Below are positions 7,637 to 17,844 of a stretch of DNA of 45,402 nucleotides, one piece after another. Location of the stretch: assembly GCA_005787525.1 (NCBI GenBank), contig SYAR01000033.1, positions 1 through 45,402 of the forward strand. Direction: 5' to 3'. The notes under the pieces were generated by a model. The model was not told where the DNA came from and did not search any database. It saw nothing but the letters and a program-made list of their open reading frames with translations. How positions within the stretch are numbered: position 1 is the stretch's first letter; each line of letters begins with the position of its first letter. Made by a program: the position numbers and the translations under genes. The stretch comes from Rickettsiales bacterium (GTDB lineage: Bacteria; Pseudomonadota; Alphaproteobacteria; Rickettsiales; UBA1997).

Positions 7637-9382
7637 TTACATTCTTTCTGTCAAGTCAACAACTCTAATCAACTCTTTTAAATCAATTATTCCAGTCACA
7701 ACTTTTTCTAAACCATCTTCAACCATTGGAATAAAACCATTGCTAAGGGCGTATTTAAGCATGTCTTTGCGAGTTTGTCCTTGCACAACCATTTCATCCA
7801 GTTCACGATCAAATGGCAATATTTCAGAAATCGCAGTTCGTCCTTTATAGCCTGAACCCGAGCATTTATCGCATCCGACCGCTTTATAAAGTTTATTCAC
7901 AACAGCGTAACGACTTCCAAGTAATTTTTTTTCGTGATCTTCGATTGGCAATTCTTTTTTACAGTGATTGCATAATTTTCTGGCAAGTCTTTGAGCGATA
8001 ATTCCAATCAAAGAACCCGACATTAAATAATTCGGAACGCCAATATTCATCAAGCGTGGAATGGCACTTAAAGCGTCATTGGTGTGAAGAGAGCTATAAA
8101 CTTGGTGACCCGTCATGGCGGCTTGGATGGCAGTGATTGCCGTTTCTTTATCGCGAATCTCACCGACTAAAATGACATCGGGATCTTGACGTAAAATCGC
8201 TTTAATTCCGGTCGCGAAATCCATGCCAATATCACTTTTAATATTCGATTGACGAATCAATGGAATGTGATATTCAACCGGATCTTCGAGTGTCATTATA
8301 TTTTTATCGATCGAATTGATGTAGTTTAAAACAGTATAAAGAGTGGTAGTTTTACCTGAACCCGTAGGACCAGTAAGGATTATAACTCCCTCTGGACGTT
8401 TAACGATTTTCTTTAAAATATCAATGCAATGATTAGAAAAGCCTAATTTATCGAGAGTCATCACCGATTGTTTTTCATCGAGAATACGCATAACGATATT
8501 TTCGCCATTTATAGTTGGCTGAGTCGACACACGAAAATCGATTTTTCTTCCCAAAATTTCGGCTTCGATACGACCATCCTGAGGCTTTCTGGTTTCGGCG
8601 ATATTCATTCCCGCCATAATTTTAATACGCACTGCAATAGCTGACCAGTAGTCTTTGTGAACGCTTCGAATTTGTACCATTTTACCGTCGATACGATAGC
8701 GAACTCGCAGAAATTTTTCTTCAGGCTCAAAGTGTAAATCCGATGCGCCGTGGTGAACGGCGTCATTTAAAACAGCATCAACTAAACGCACCATCGGACT
8801 TTTATAATCGCCACGCAGCTGTGTTTCATCATTCATTTTGGCGGCACCACCACTTTCAATTTCTTTTAAAATACCTTCGATCGACATCTCATAATCATAA
8901 TATTGATCGATAGACTGCATTATTTCAGCTTCAGAAACGAAAACTGGATCGATTCTAAAATTTGGTGGGAAAAATCGACGCATTTGATCAATGGCAATAA
9001 TGTCAAAAACATCGACCATCGCTACTAAAATCGAATCTGCCGTGTATGAAATTGGAATTAGTTTATTATGAACCGCAAAATCTTTTGGAATTTTTTTTAC
9101 TAATTTGGAATCAACAATTGAGGCTCTTAAATCGAACTTTTTCATGCCCGATGATTCGTTTAAAATTTCGCCCAAAGCCCCTTCTGAGACGAAACCCATA
9201 TCGACCAAAATAACGCCTAAACTTCGAGTATTTCCAACTCTTTCACGTTCTTTTAAAGCGATATTTAATTGATCTTCAGAAATGACTTTTTTGTCCAACA
9301 ATTTACTGCCAATATCTGCACCAGAAGAGATTGGAGCTAGTGGAATATTTTGTATAGTTTTGTTATCAATATTTGATTTCAT
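7637..9382 (-). CDS. pilB: PilB/GspE-family assembly ATPase
   Basis: A 581-residue cytoplasmic hexameric ATPase that powers pilus or pseudopilus assembly. An N-terminal GspE-like domain (about 20-170) contains two-helix motifs such as LGEILNESSGMKKF. The Walker A loop GPTGSGKTTT lies at about 337-346, followed by the Asp box (LEDPVEYHI), Walker B (ILVGEIRDKETA) and His box (TGHQVYSSLHTND). A zinc tetracysteine follows: CNHC at about 468 and CDKC at about 505. PilB and GspE share all of these. PilB is favoured because a prepilin-like gene lies at 14114 and no other type II secretion genes are visible, but GspE is not excluded. Confidence 0.85.
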   Translation of the reverse strand: MKSNIDNKTIQNIPLAPISSGADIGSKLLDKKVISEDQLNIALKERERVGNTRSLGVILVDMGFVSEGALGEILNESSGMKKFDLRASIVDSKLVKKIPKDFAVHNKLIPISYTADSILVAMVDVFDIIAIDQMRRFFPPNFRIDPVFVSEAEIMQSIDQYYDYEMSIEGILKEIESGGAAKMNDETQLRGDYKSPMVRLVDAVLNDAVHHGASDLHFEPEEKFLRVRYRIDGKMVQIRSVHKDYWSAIAVRIKIMAGMNIAETRKPQDGRIEAEILGRKIDFRVSTQPTINGENIVMRILDEKQSVMTLDKLGFSNHCIDILKKIVKRPEGVIILTGPTGSGKTTTLYTVLNYINSIDKNIMTLEDPVEYHIPLIRQSNIKSDIGMDFATGIKAILRQDPDVILVGEIRDKETAITAIQAAMTGHQVYSSLHTNDALSAIPRLMNIGVPNYLMSGSLIGIIAQRLARKLCNHCKKELPIEDHEKKLLGSRYAVVNKLYKAVGCDKCSGSGYKGRTAISEILPFDRELDEMVVQGQTRKDMLKYALSNGFIPMVEDGLEKVVTGIIDLKELIRVVDLTERM

Positions 9383-9526
9383 TATCGCATAAAAAATTGG
9401 TTTTTTTAAATTTGATATTGTTAGAATCCAAAGTCAATAATTTAAAATTTTTTATATCATATTTTTTTATTTTAATTAATTTTATTACAATTTTTCTAAA
9501 TTTTATTACTTCAATTTTTTAAATTC

Positions 9527-10909
9527 ATGTCTGTAGTTGTTAGATTCGCACCATCGCCAACTGGCTATCTTCATATCGGCGGAGCACGCACCGCTTTATT
9601 CAATTATTTATTTGCTAAAAATAATTCTGGAAAATTTTTATTGCGAATTGAAGATACCGACAAAGAACGTTCGACTACTCAAGCTATCGATGCAATTTTG
9701 CAAGGGCTTGACTGGCTTGGCTTAAAGCATGATGGCAATTATATTTTACAATCAAAAAATATTGCTCGACATGCTGAAATTGCCAATCAACTTCTTGAAA
9801 AAAATCAAGCTTATTTATGCTATACTTCCGCCGAAGAGCTCGAAGAAATGCGTCAAAATGCCGAAAAAAACGGACAAGTTTTTCGTTTTAAAAGTCCGTG
9901 GCGGAATAAAACATTGTCGCAGTCTTCAAGCGTTAAACCTGTAATTCGCCTTAAAGCTCCACTCGAAGGCTCGACAATTATTGAAGATTTAGTTCAAGGC
10001 AAAACCGAAGTTAAAAATAATGAATTAGATGATTTAGTTTTACTCAGAAGCGATGGCTCGCCAACCTACATGCTAGCGGTTGTCGTTGATGATCATGATA
10101 TGGAAATTTCTCACATTATTCGAGGCGACGATCATTTTACCAACGGCTTTCGTCAAAAAATTATTTACCAAGCAATGGGTTGGAATATTCCGCAATTTGC
10201 GCATATTCCTTTGATTCACGGTGCCGACGGCGCTAAAATGTCGAAGCGTCACGGTGCCACTTCGGTAATTGAATATAAAAATCTTGGCTATGTCCCCGAA
10301 GCCCTTCGCAATTATCTTTTGAGACTTGGTTGGTCGCATGGTAATGATGAAATTATTTCTGACGAACAAGCCATCGCTTTATTCAATTTAACTAGCATTG
10401 GCAAGTCGCCATCGCGTTTTGATTTTGCTAAATTAAATCATCTTAACAAACATTATATAAAAAATAAAAGTAATGATGATTTGATAGTTTTAGTGAATGA
10501 TTATCTAAAACAAAAAACTTCTAGTGAAAATCATCAAAAATTCTCAAAAATAATTAATTTTTCCAAAGAAAAAGTTGAGTTAATTCCACAATTGGCAAAA
10601 ATTTGCGAAATTTATCAAGAAAATTTTCGTGAAAAAATTAATGAAATTGATCAAAAAATTATTGATGAGAAAAAAATATTATTACAAAATTTAAAAGATT
10701 TATTCTTACAGATTAGTGATTGGAGCCATGATTCAATTAAAAATAATTTTGACGATTTTTGTCAAAAAAATACTTTAAAAATTAAAGATTTTGGACCCGC
10801 TTTAAGAATCGCTTTAACTTTTTCATCGGCATCGGCGGGTGGAATTTTTGATGTCGTCGAACTTTTGGGAAAAAATGAAGTAATTTCAAGAATAAATCTT
10901 GTTATTTAA
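9527..10909 (+). CDS. gltX: Glutamyl-tRNA synthetase
   Basis: A 460-residue class I aminoacyl-tRNA synthetase. The HIGH-type motif HIGG lies at residues 16-19 and the KMSKS-type motif KMSKRHG at about 237-243. The C-terminal anticodon-binding region is Lys/Ile/Asn-rich. Alphaproteobacteria commonly carry two GltX proteins, with one charging tRNA-Gln for later amidation; which this is cannot be decided here. It is divergent from the PilB-like gene, with a 144-nt AT-rich gap that should hold both promoters. Confidence 0.95.
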   Translation: MSVVVRFAPSPTGYLHIGGARTALFNYLFAKNNSGKFLLRIEDTDKERSTTQAIDAILQGLDWLGLKHDGNYILQSKNIARHAEIANQLLEKNQAYLCYTSAEELEEMRQNAEKNGQVFRFKSPWRNKTLSQSSSVKPVIRLKAPLEGSTIIEDLVQGKTEVKNNELDDLVLLRSDGSPTYMLAVVVDDHDMEISHIIRGDDHFTNGFRQKIIYQAMGWNIPQFAHIPLIHGADGAKMSKRHGATSVIEYKNLGYVPEALRNYLLRLGWSHGNDEIISDEQAIALFNLTSIGKSPSRFDFAKLNHLNKHYIKNKSNDDLIVLVNDYLKQKTSSENHQKFSKIINFSKEKVELIPQLAKICEIYQENFREKINEIDQKIIDEKKILLQNLKDLFLQISDWSHDSIKNNFDDFCQKNTLKIKDFGPALRIALTFSSASAGGIFDVVELLGKNEVISRINLVI

Positions 10910-10960
10910 TTTTAACAAAGTAAAACTTTTTGAAAAATTAATTAATTTTAAAAATAAATT

Positions 10961-11572
10961 ATGAAAAAAATTTTCGCCTTACTCAGTGTTTTTTTAATTA
11001 CAATTTCTTCTGCAAACGCTGGGATTCTAAGTCCATTCGCCAGCACTTTCGCAACAATAGAATTAGGAAAATCGGTTATGTCAAATCAATCGATTAATTC
11101 TAAATTTGAAAATAGTAATGATTTTTTTGAAAATTTACGTCAATTTGAAGACATCGCATTGGGTGCTCATATTCGCTTCGGACTTCTCGGCGTTAATCTT
11201 AATTGGTCACAAACTACATTAAAAAATACTCGACTTAATGGTTATAATTCCTTAGAAAATTCGGCAAAATATAAATCCGACCAAATTAATGCTACCGCTT
11301 TATTTTTCTTACCAATCATTCCAACTCGAGCTGAGTTATTTCTAGAAGCTGGAGCTGTTGACATTGGAAGTAAGCTTCATTATACTCCAACTGGCGGAAC
11401 AAAAGTTCAACGCAAATCTCATGAAACCGTTGGTCTTTATGGAATTGGCGCTCAAATTTCGCCGTTCGGTGGCGATTTTATTCGCTTATCAGCTCAAAGA
11501 TATATTGGAAAAATTGGATTACTCGATACTGAATACACAACATTTCGTCTCGGTTACCTAAAATCATTCTAA
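10961..11572 (+). CDS. Putative outer-membrane beta-barrel protein
   Basis: A 203-residue protein with a clear signal peptide at 1-20 ([20 protein letters not shown]). About 180 residues of alternating hydrophobic/polar strands separated by Asn/Ser/Gly turns follow, ending in RLGYLKSF with a terminal Phe. This is the pattern of a small 8- to 10-strand outer-membrane barrel. No specific family is recognised. It lies between gltX and metK on the same strand with short gaps. Confidence 0.65.
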   Translation: MKKIFALLSVFLITISSANAGILSPFASTFATIELGKSVMSNQSINSKFENSNDFFENLRQFEDIALGAHIRFGLLGVNLNWSQTTLKNTRLNGYNSLENSAKYKSDQINATALFFLPIIPTRAELFLEAGAVDIGSKLHYTPTGGTKVQRKSHETVGLYGIGAQISPFGGDFIRLSAQRYIGKIGLLDTEYTTFRLGYLKSF

Positions 11573-11624
11573 ATATCTTTTAAATTTTTTGGAAAGCCTT
11601 CCTGAATTTTATCTCAACTTTACA

Positions 11625-12782
11625 ATGCCTAATAATTTCTTGTTCACTTCGGAATCAGTTTCTGAGGGTCATCCCGACAAGGTTTGCGATCAAATTTCCG
11701 ATAGTTTGGTCGATGCCTATTTAACAAAAGATAATCAATCCAGACTTGCGATTGAAACCTTTGCTACCACTAATCGCGTAATTATTGGAGGCGAAATTCG
11801 CGCTCCCGAAATTGCTAAAAATGATGTGGAAAATATTATTCGCCAAACCGTTAAAGAAATTGGTTATGAGCAAAGTGGTTTTAATTGGAAAAATCTCGAA
11901 ATAACTAATTTAATTCATGGTCAATCGCCCGACATTGCGATGGGAGTTGATGCCAACGCCGATAAAGATGAAGGTGCAGGGGATCAAGGAATTATGTTTG
12001 GTTTTGCTTGCAACGAAACTTTAGAATTAATGCCGGCGCCGATTTTTTATGCTCATCGCATTTTGCATAACATCATGGACGCAGTTCGCTCTAAACAAAT
12101 TCCCAATCTCGGACCCGACGCCAAAAGTCAAGTGACGCTAAAATATGAAAATGGTAAACCGGTTGGAGCGGAAACAATTTTAGTTTCGATTCAACATCCC
12201 GAAGGTTTTACGCAACAAAATGTTCGCGACATAATTCAGCCAATTGTTGAGAAATCAATTCCTGAGGGTTGGATGTGCGAATATAAAAAATTTCTCGTTA
12301 ATCCAACCGGAAAATTTGTAATCGGTGGACCTGACGGCGATGCGGGTTTAACGGGTCGTAAAATTATTGTCGATACCTACGGCGGAGCCTCTCCACATGG
12401 TGGCGGAGCTTTTTCGGGAAAAGATCCAACTAAAGTCGATCGTTCGGCGGCCTACATGGCGAGATATTTGGCAAAAAATATTGTTTTCGCTGGATTGGCA
12501 GAAAAATGCACCATTCAAATCTCTTACGCAATCGGTGTTTCCAAGCCTTTATCGCTCTATATCGACACTTATCAAAATGATAAAATTGAAGAAAAGCTTG
12601 TTAAAATAATTAATGAATTGGTTGATTTATCGCCTCGTGGCATTAGAAATCATTTGCAATTAAATCGTCCAATTTACAAAAGAACTGCGAGCTACGGACA
12701 TTTCGGACGCAAGCCCGAAAGTGACGGCGGATTTTCTTGGGAAAAAACTGATTTAGCCGAAAAATTAAAAACATTTTTTTAA
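11625..12782 (+). CDS. metK: S-adenosylmethionine synthetase
   Basis: A 385-residue enzyme making S-adenosylmethionine from methionine and ATP. It begins [19 protein letters not shown], the conserved ATP-binding N-terminus. Later come the motif [12 protein letters not shown] and the phosphate loop [16 protein letters not shown]. The ATG at 11625 fits the family N-terminus exactly. A TTG at 11589 would add 12 unrelated residues. The stop overlaps the crcB start in TAATG. Confidence 0.96.
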   Translation: MPNNFLFTSESVSEGHPDKVCDQISDSLVDAYLTKDNQSRLAIETFATTNRVIIGGEIRAPEIAKNDVENIIRQTVKEIGYEQSGFNWKNLEITNLIHGQSPDIAMGVDANADKDEGAGDQGIMFGFACNETLELMPAPIFYAHRILHNIMDAVRSKQIPNLGPDAKSQVTLKYENGKPVGAETILVSIQHPEGFTQQNVRDIIQPIVEKSIPEGWMCEYKKFLVNPTGKFVIGGPDGDAGLTGRKIIVDTYGGASPHGGGAFSGKDPTKVDRSAAYMARYLAKNIVFAGLAEKCTIQISYAIGVSKPLSLYIDTYQNDKIEEKLVKIINELVDLSPRGIRNHLQLNRPIYKRTASYGHFGRKPESDGGFSWEKTDLAEKLKTFF

Positions 12783-13186
12783 TGATTTACAATATTTTAT
12801 TAGTCGGTTTTGGTGGCGCAATTGGTTCAATTTTGCGCTACCTTTCCACCGAATTTTTAACCAAATCTTGTAAAATTTTAACAACTTCAATTGGCAAATT
12901 TCCAATCGGAACATTTACCGTCAACATAATTGGCTCTTTGATTGCTGGCATTTTATATTTTTTTATTATAAAAAATTTTGAAGATTTTTCTCCGCAATTA
13001 AAAAATTTTTTATTAGTTGGGATGCTTGGCGGTTTCACAACTTTTTCAGCTTTCTCTCTCGATTTTTTTCGCCTCTTTACCTCGGGCAATTATATTCAAG
13101 CCTTGATTTATGCGACTTCATCTGTAATATTAGCAATATTTGCACTTTTTTTCGGCTTTTATTCAACCAAATTTATTTTTGCTTAA
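12782..13186 (+). CDS. crcB: Fluoride ion channel CrcB/Fluc
   Basis: A 134-residue protein with four membrane helices; the family forms dual-topology dimers that export fluoride. Characteristic segments are GFGGAIGSILRY near the N-terminus, GTFTVNIIGS, and GMLGGFTTFSAFSLDFF at about 79-95, holding the Phe-box and Na+-site motifs. It overlaps metK and the downstream pseudouridine synthase by one base each, so the three are probably one transcript. No fluoride riboswitch can precede it because there is no gap. Confidence 0.93.
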   Translation: MIYNILLVGFGGAIGSILRYLSTEFLTKSCKILTTSIGKFPIGTFTVNIIGSLIAGILYFFIIKNFEDFSPQLKNFLLVGMLGGFTTFSAFSLDFFRLFTSGNYIQALIYATSSVILAIFALFFGFYSTKFIFA

Positions 13187-14070
13187 TGCAATCTATCCTA
13201 GTAAATCAAGACTTAGCGTCACTTCGTATCGACAAATTATTGTGTAAAAAATTTGATATTTCTTTTTCGCTGGCGCAAAAATTAGTGCGTGAAAAAAAAA
13301 TTAAAGTTAACGATAAAAAAGCCGATACCAACTACAAAGCTCAAATCGGCGACACGATTTTAATTTTCGTAAATTTACCTCCGCGAATTGAAAATAATTA
13401 TTCCAAACCCACAATTTCTAAACAAAAACAACAAAAATTTTGGGATACAAAAATTTTTGAAGATGAAAATATTGTAGTTATCAACAAGCCTTCGGGTCTT
13501 GCTTCTCAAGGTGGAAGTGGCATTGATATTTCGGTCGATGATTTTATAAATTTGAAAAATTATCAATTAGTTCATCGCCTCGACAAAGACACTAGCGGAC
13601 TTTTATTAATCGCCAAAAATAATTTAAGCGCCGAATTTTTAACCAATTGTTTTAAAAATAAAACCATTAACAAAACCTACATAGCGTTGGTTTACGGAAA
13701 TGTTAAAAAAGAATCAGGAACCATCGATATTCCTTTGGCAAAAAAAAGAATTGGCATAAGTGAAAAAGTCCAAGCCGATATTGAATTTGGCAAACCCGCC
13801 ATCACTAAATATAAAGTTTTAAAACATTTTACTGATTTTACCGAGCTTGAATTATCGCCAATCACAGGGCGGACACATCAACTCCGCGTTCATTGCAAAG
13901 AAATTGGTCATCCGATTTTAAATGATATGAAATATGGCGGGAAAAAAGTTTTACGCAAAGAAAAATTTCCAAGATTATGTCTTCACGCCTACAAAATAAA
14001 CATTGAAAATTATTTTGGGAAAAATTTAAATTTACAAACTCCGCGTCCAAATTTTACTTTAAAAATATAA
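13186..14070 (+). CDS. RluC/RluD-family 23S rRNA pseudouridine synthase
   Basis: A 294-residue enzyme with an N-terminal S4 RNA-binding domain (about 1-60: LRIDKLLCKKF, VREKKIKVNDKKAD) and a catalytic domain. The domain carries the RluA-family motif VHRLDKDTSG at 128-137, whose Asp is the nucleophile, and later ITGRTHQLRVH. RluC (23S rRNA 955/2504/2580) is the most likely assignment, but RluD is similar. Confidence 0.88.
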   Translation: MQSILVNQDLASLRIDKLLCKKFDISFSLAQKLVREKKIKVNDKKADTNYKAQIGDTILIFVNLPPRIENNYSKPTISKQKQQKFWDTKIFEDENIVVINKPSGLASQGGSGIDISVDDFINLKNYQLVHRLDKDTSGLLLIAKNNLSAEFLTNCFKNKTINKTYIALVYGNVKKESGTIDIPLAKKRIGISEKVQADIEFGKPAITKYKVLKHFTDFTELELSPITGRTHQLRVHCKEIGHPILNDMKYGGKKVLRKEKFPRLCLHAYKINIENYFGKNLNLQTPRPNFTLKI

Positions 14071-14113
14071 TTTTATCATTTAGATTTTTCTAGTTATAGA
14101 TAAAAATTATTTT

Positions 14114-14986
14114 ATGAAAAAACATCCGCATAAAGCATTTTCATTGATTGAGATTTCAGTAGTTATTTTAATTATCGGCATATTAATTGCGGGCATTTCA
14201 ACTGGCGTTGATCTTTTTTACGATTCCAGATTGGCGACCGCTCAATCCTTAACTAAAAACGCTCCCGTCCCAAGAATTGAAGGTTTGTTTACGTGGATTG
14301 AAACCACTTCGCCCGAAAGTTTTTCATCCGCCCCCAAAGATGGTGCTTCAATAGGATTAATAAAAGATCTTAGTTTTAAAATGGATAAAGTTAATTTTGT
14401 TCAAACGGGTGACGATGGCTTAAAACCAATTTACAAACGACAAAATCTAAATAACCTTCCCGCTCTTTATTTTGATGGCTCTAATGATTTTCTTGCATCG
14501 GAAAAATCTTACACTTCTAGCATTTTTTCAAATAGTCAAGTTACAATTTTTGCAGTTATTAAATATGTTGGAGCTAATAATGTTACTGCAGTTTTTTTGA
14601 AACATGAATTAACTAGTTATAGAACTGGCTTGGAAATTAATGGTGGAATTACTCGATTTGATTTTCCCAACCCCAGTATGAAGGCAATGGGTTCTAGTCC
14701 TTCAACTCCTTCCATAATTAATAAAAATATAATTGTTACAGCTATTGCCAACAAATCAAGGCAAAAATTATACGTTAATTCGATTCTTGAAGCAGACATT
14801 TTTAATACAAATAATGTAAATATTTCTAACTCCTCTGATGCTATATATCTTGGAAGAAATAATACAGGTGAATATCCAACCAAATTCAACTTTGGCGAAT
14901 TAATTATTTATGATCGAGCTTTAACCGCCAAAGAATTAGATTCGGTTACCAAATATTTGTCAAAAAAATGGGCAATAAAAATATAA
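14114..14986 (+). CDS. Prepilin-type protein with LamG/concanavalin-like domain
   Basis: A 290-residue protein. Residues 1-8 are a short basic leader. AFSLIEISVVILIIGILIAG then gives a class III prepilin signal with Ala at -1 and Glu at +5 of the mature protein, plus the hydrophobic assembly helix. From about residue 115 to 285 a LamG/concanavalin-like lectin domain is seen: LPALYFDGSNDFLAS, a repeated beta-strand pattern, then FGELIIYDRALTAKELD, the typical last strand. It would be cleaved by a PilD-type peptidase and displayed as a minor pilin or pseudopilin with a possible sugar-binding head. It lies apart from other pilus genes. Confidence 0.8.
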   Translation: MKKHPHKAFSLIEISVVILIIGILIAGISTGVDLFYDSRLATAQSLTKNAPVPRIEGLFTWIETTSPESFSSAPKDGASIGLIKDLSFKMDKVNFVQTGDDGLKPIYKRQNLNNLPALYFDGSNDFLASEKSYTSSIFSNSQVTIFAVIKYVGANNVTAVFLKHELTSYRTGLEINGGITRFDFPNPSMKAMGSSPSTPSIINKNIIVTAIANKSRQKLYVNSILEADIFNTNNVNISNSSDAIYLGRNNTGEYPTKFNFGELIIYDRALTAKELDSVTKYLSKKWAIKI

Positions 14987-15050
14987 TTCATATTTAAAAA
15001 TTAAAATATTATAATCATTTCATAAATATTTAATTTTATAAAATGTCTTA

Positions 15051-16043
15051 ATGACCAACGAAAATCCAAACCTCAATCCTAATAAATTAGATGATGAAAA
15101 CTTTGAGCCAACTTTAAGACCAAGCTTTCTTGGCGATTTTATCGGACAACAAAAACTCAAAGAAAATTTGGAAATTTTTTTAAATTCCGCCAAAAGTCGC
15201 AATGATTCTCTCGATCACACTTTGTTTTACGGGCCACCTGGACTTGGCAAAACAACTTTGGCACAAATTATCGCTCATGAAATGGGCGTTGGTTTTAAAA
15301 GCACTTCGGGACCAGTAATTTCTAAGTCGGGCGACTTGGCGGCGATTTTAACAAATTTGCAAGCGGGCGATATTTTATTCATCGACGAAATTCATCGTTT
15401 GAATAAAAATGTTGAAGAAGTTTTATATTCGGCGATGGAAGATTTTAAACTCGATATCATTATCGGCGAAGGTCCGTCGGCTCGTGCCATAAAAATTGAT
15501 TTGCCAAAATTTACTTTAGTTGGTGCCACCACGAGGCTTGGAGCCATCGCCAATCCGCTTAAAGACCGCTTTAGCATTCCTTTGCGTATTAATTTTTATA
15601 ACGTCAAAGAGCTTGAACAAATCATCGAAAGAGACGCTAAAATTTTAAATATTGGCATCGAAAATTTAGCCGGCAAAGAAATCGCCAAACGTTCGCGCGG
15701 AACGCCTCGAATTGCCATTCGTTTGTTAAAAAGAGTGCGAGATTTTGCCATCAACGCCAATCAAATAATTATTACGCAAAAAATTGCCGATTACGCTTTA
15801 ACGCAACTCGAAATTGATAATTACGGGCTCGACGCTTCCGATCATCGTTATTTACGTTTTATCGCCGAAAATTATCGAGGCGGACCCGTCGGCATCGAGA
15901 CAATTGCCTCGGCAATTAGCGAAGAAAAAGACACCGTCGAAGATTCAATCGAGCCTTATTTAATTCAACAAGGCTTTATTGAAAAAACTCCGCGCGGTCG
16001 CGTAATCACCGAAAAAACTTGGAATATTTTTAAAAATTTATGA
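15051..16043 (+). CDS. ruvB: Holliday junction branch-migration ATPase RuvB
   Basis: A 330-residue AAA+ motor of the RuvABC complex. Walker [10 protein letters not shown] lies at residues 61-69, Walker [10 protein letters not shown] at about 105, and sensor [10 protein letters not shown] and the arginine finger follow. The C-terminal winged-helix domain includes [11 protein letters not shown]. The stop overlaps the coaBC start by four bases. ruvA and ruvC are not next to it. Confidence 0.96.
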   Translation: MTNENPNLNPNKLDDENFEPTLRPSFLGDFIGQQKLKENLEIFLNSAKSRNDSLDHTLFYGPPGLGKTTLAQIIAHEMGVGFKSTSGPVISKSGDLAAILTNLQAGDILFIDEIHRLNKNVEEVLYSAMEDFKLDIIIGEGPSARAIKIDLPKFTLVGATTRLGAIANPLKDRFSIPLRINFYNVKELEQIIERDAKILNIGIENLAGKEIAKRSRGTPRIAIRLLKRVRDFAINANQIIITQKIADYALTQLEIDNYGLDASDHRYLRFIAENYRGGPVGIETIASAISEEKDTVEDSIEPYLIQQGFIEKTPRGRVITEKTWNIFKNL

Positions 16044-17236
16044 CTCCAAAAAAAATTTTATTAATCATCACGGGAAGTATCGCTTGTTACAAATCGATCG
16101 AATTAATTCGCTTACTCAAAAAAAAATCTTTTGAAGTAAATTGCGTTTTAACCAACGGCGCCAAGGAGTTTATCACTCCACTTTTAGTTTCGGCAATTTC
16201 TGGCACCAAAACTTTCGATCAATTATTTTCCGTCGATGATGAAATTTCGATGGGCCATATTAATTTATCACGGCAACATGATTTAATTGTAATTGCGCCG
16301 GCGAGTGCTGATTTTATTGCCAAAATCGCCAATGGTTATGGTGATGATTTGGCGAGTGCGACAATTTTGGCGAGCGATAAAAAAACTATTTTTGCGCCGG
16401 CAATGAATGAAAAAATGTGGCTCAACGATATTACGCAAAAAAATATTTCAAAAATTTTGCAAAATAATTTTGCGATGGTCGAGCCTGAAAAAGATGTTTT
16501 AGCTTGTGGCGAAGAGGGTTATGGCAAAATGGCGTCGCCTGAAAAAATTGTGGTTGAAATTGAAAATTTTTTCAAAAATCAAAATATTTTGGCGGGAAAA
16601 AATATTTTAATTACCGCCGGCTCGACCATTGAACCAATTGACCCCATTCGTTTTATCGGCAATAAATCTTCGGGCAAACAAGCTTTGGCAATCGCCAAAA
16701 TTTTAAGCGAAATGGGGGCGAATGTTAAAATAATTGCCAGCAATTTAACCCAAGAAATTAAAACTTCTGTAAAATCAACAATTTTTGTCAATACTGCACA
16801 AGAAATGTTTGAAGCGGTGAAAAGTTCATTAGATTCAATAGATGTTTTTGTTGGCTGTTCCGCCGTTGCGGATTATCGTGTTAAAAATTATTCATCACAA
16901 AAAATTAAAAAATCTAATTTTCAAAATTTAACTTTGGAACTTGAAAAAAATCCAGATATTTTAGAATTTGTGGGAACGGCTTCAAACCGTCCCGCTCTAG
17001 TGATCGGTTTTTGTGCCGAAAGTGAAAATTTACTTGAAAATGCTAAGCAAAAATTAATCAATAAAAATTGCGATTTAATTGTGGCGAATGATATTGAAAA
17101 TGGCAAAATTTTTGGGAGTGATTTTACCTCAGCTTTTTTTGTTGAAAAAAATCAACATAGTGATTTATTCAACGGCACCAAGGCTCAATTGGCACAAAAT
17201 CTGGCTGATATAATTGGAAAAAAAACAAATAAATAG
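16040..17236 (+). CDS. coaBC: Bifunctional phosphopantothenoylcysteine decarboxylase/synthetase
   Basis: A 398-residue fusion for two steps of coenzyme A synthesis. The N-terminal flavoprotein CoaC domain (about 1-180) shows [10 protein letters not shown], the PAMNEKMW motif near 120 and [11 protein letters not shown] near 155, which holds the active-site Cys. The CoaB domain (about 185-398) starts [17 protein letters not shown] and contains the NKSSGKQAL and SAVADYR segments. It overlaps ruvB by four bases. Together with panD at 28575 it shows that CoA is made from aspartate-derived precursors. Confidence 0.95.
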   Translation: MTPKKILLIITGSIACYKSIELIRLLKKKSFEVNCVLTNGAKEFITPLLVSAISGTKTFDQLFSVDDEISMGHINLSRQHDLIVIAPASADFIAKIANGYGDDLASATILASDKKTIFAPAMNEKMWLNDITQKNISKILQNNFAMVEPEKDVLACGEEGYGKMASPEKIVVEIENFFKNQNILAGKNILITAGSTIEPIDPIRFIGNKSSGKQALAIAKILSEMGANVKIIASNLTQEIKTSVKSTIFVNTAQEMFEAVKSSLDSIDVFVGCSAVADYRVKNYSSQKIKKSNFQNLTLELEKNPDILEFVGTASNRPALVIGFCAESENLLENAKQKLINKNCDLIVANDIENGKIFGSDFTSAFFVEKNQHSDLFNGTKAQLAQNLADIIGKKTNK

Positions 17237-17252
17237 TTTTTTAAATCATTTA

Positions 17253-17363
17253 TTTGTTTTTCAAACAAAATATGTTTCATTTAGAAATAAATCATATTTA
17301 TTTCTTGTTTGAAATAAAAAACTTTTCTAAGTTTCTATAAATTATAACTTTAATTTATAGAAA
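17253..17363 (+). promoter_or_regulatory. Cluster of three perfect inverted repeats upstream of unknown gene pair
   Basis: Three perfect inverted repeats lie in 111 bp. They are TTTGTTT/AAACAAA with loop TTC (17253-17269), GAAATAAAT/ATTTATTTC with loop CAT (17284-17304), and TTTCTATAAATTA/TAATTTATAGAAA with loop TAACTT (17332-17363). The last ends five bases before the ATG at 17369, so it would hide the ribosome-binding region if it formed in RNA. The first may terminate coaBC transcription. They could also be operators. Confidence 0.6.
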
Positions 17364-17368
17364 CATTT

Positions 17369-17839
17369 ATGATAAATAACTACAATAATCTTTCCGCTTG
17401 GCTCCCTCCATCTGAAGATTCTCCAAGCACTTCAGAATTGAAAGATTTGAAAGATCTGGATAATGCTTCGAGTTGGCTTGAAGTGGGAAGTGGTAATCCA
17501 GTGATTAAAAAACTTCCGATAAGCGCTAAAATTGGAACATCATCAAATTTTCACGAAACCATTTTTCGAGTTTTTGGTGGTGAACCCAAAAGAGTTGTTC
17601 CTCCAATTCAAAGTCAAAAAAATGGTCAAAGTATGTTGGATTTTTTGATAGGAGGTTTAGCAATTCAAGGACCCGCTAATAATAGTCAACCATTGACATC
17701 CCGTCACCGAAAACTCCCAGTCAATCAGAGAAGTTTATTGGATTTTGTGACAAATCCCTTTGCTTCTCCGTCATCAACTATTGTTGCTCCTAGGATTGAC
17801 AATTCAAGTGATCATAAAGCAACAATAATATATTGTTAA
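17369..17839 (+). CDS. Unknown small protein A with LDFL-type motifs
   Basis: A 156-residue protein of unrecognised family, without signal peptide or membrane segment. It is rich in Ser, Pro and Asn and looks largely disordered. Two short motifs, QSMLDFL (87-93) and RSLLDFV (121-127), lie 34 residues apart. The next gene has a matching pair, KSIAEFI and NPILDFL, 37 residues apart. This suggests the two genes arose by duplication or share a binding motif. It sits in the only accessory-looking island of the window, behind the inverted-repeat cluster. A secreted substrate of the type IV system is possible, but no evidence beyond size and composition supports this. Confidence 0.6.
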   Translation: MINNYNNLSAWLPPSEDSPSTSELKDLKDLDNASSWLEVGSGNPVIKKLPISAKIGTSSNFHETIFRVFGGEPKRVVPPIQSQKNGQSMLDFLIGGLAIQGPANNSQPLTSRHRKLPVNQRSLLDFVTNPFASPSSTIVAPRIDNSSDHKATIIYC

Positions 17840-17844
17840 AAATT

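Noticed and set aside
11573-11624. A possible SAM or SAM/SAH riboswitch before metK, prompted by a GCCTTCCTGA string
   Set aside because: The 52-nt gap lacks the remaining conserved positions of SAM-II or SAM/SAH switches. Only a weak 4-bp hairpin GGAA/TTCC is visible.
12782-12790. A fluoride riboswitch for crcB
   Set aside because: crcB overlaps the end of metK, leaving no leader for a riboswitch.
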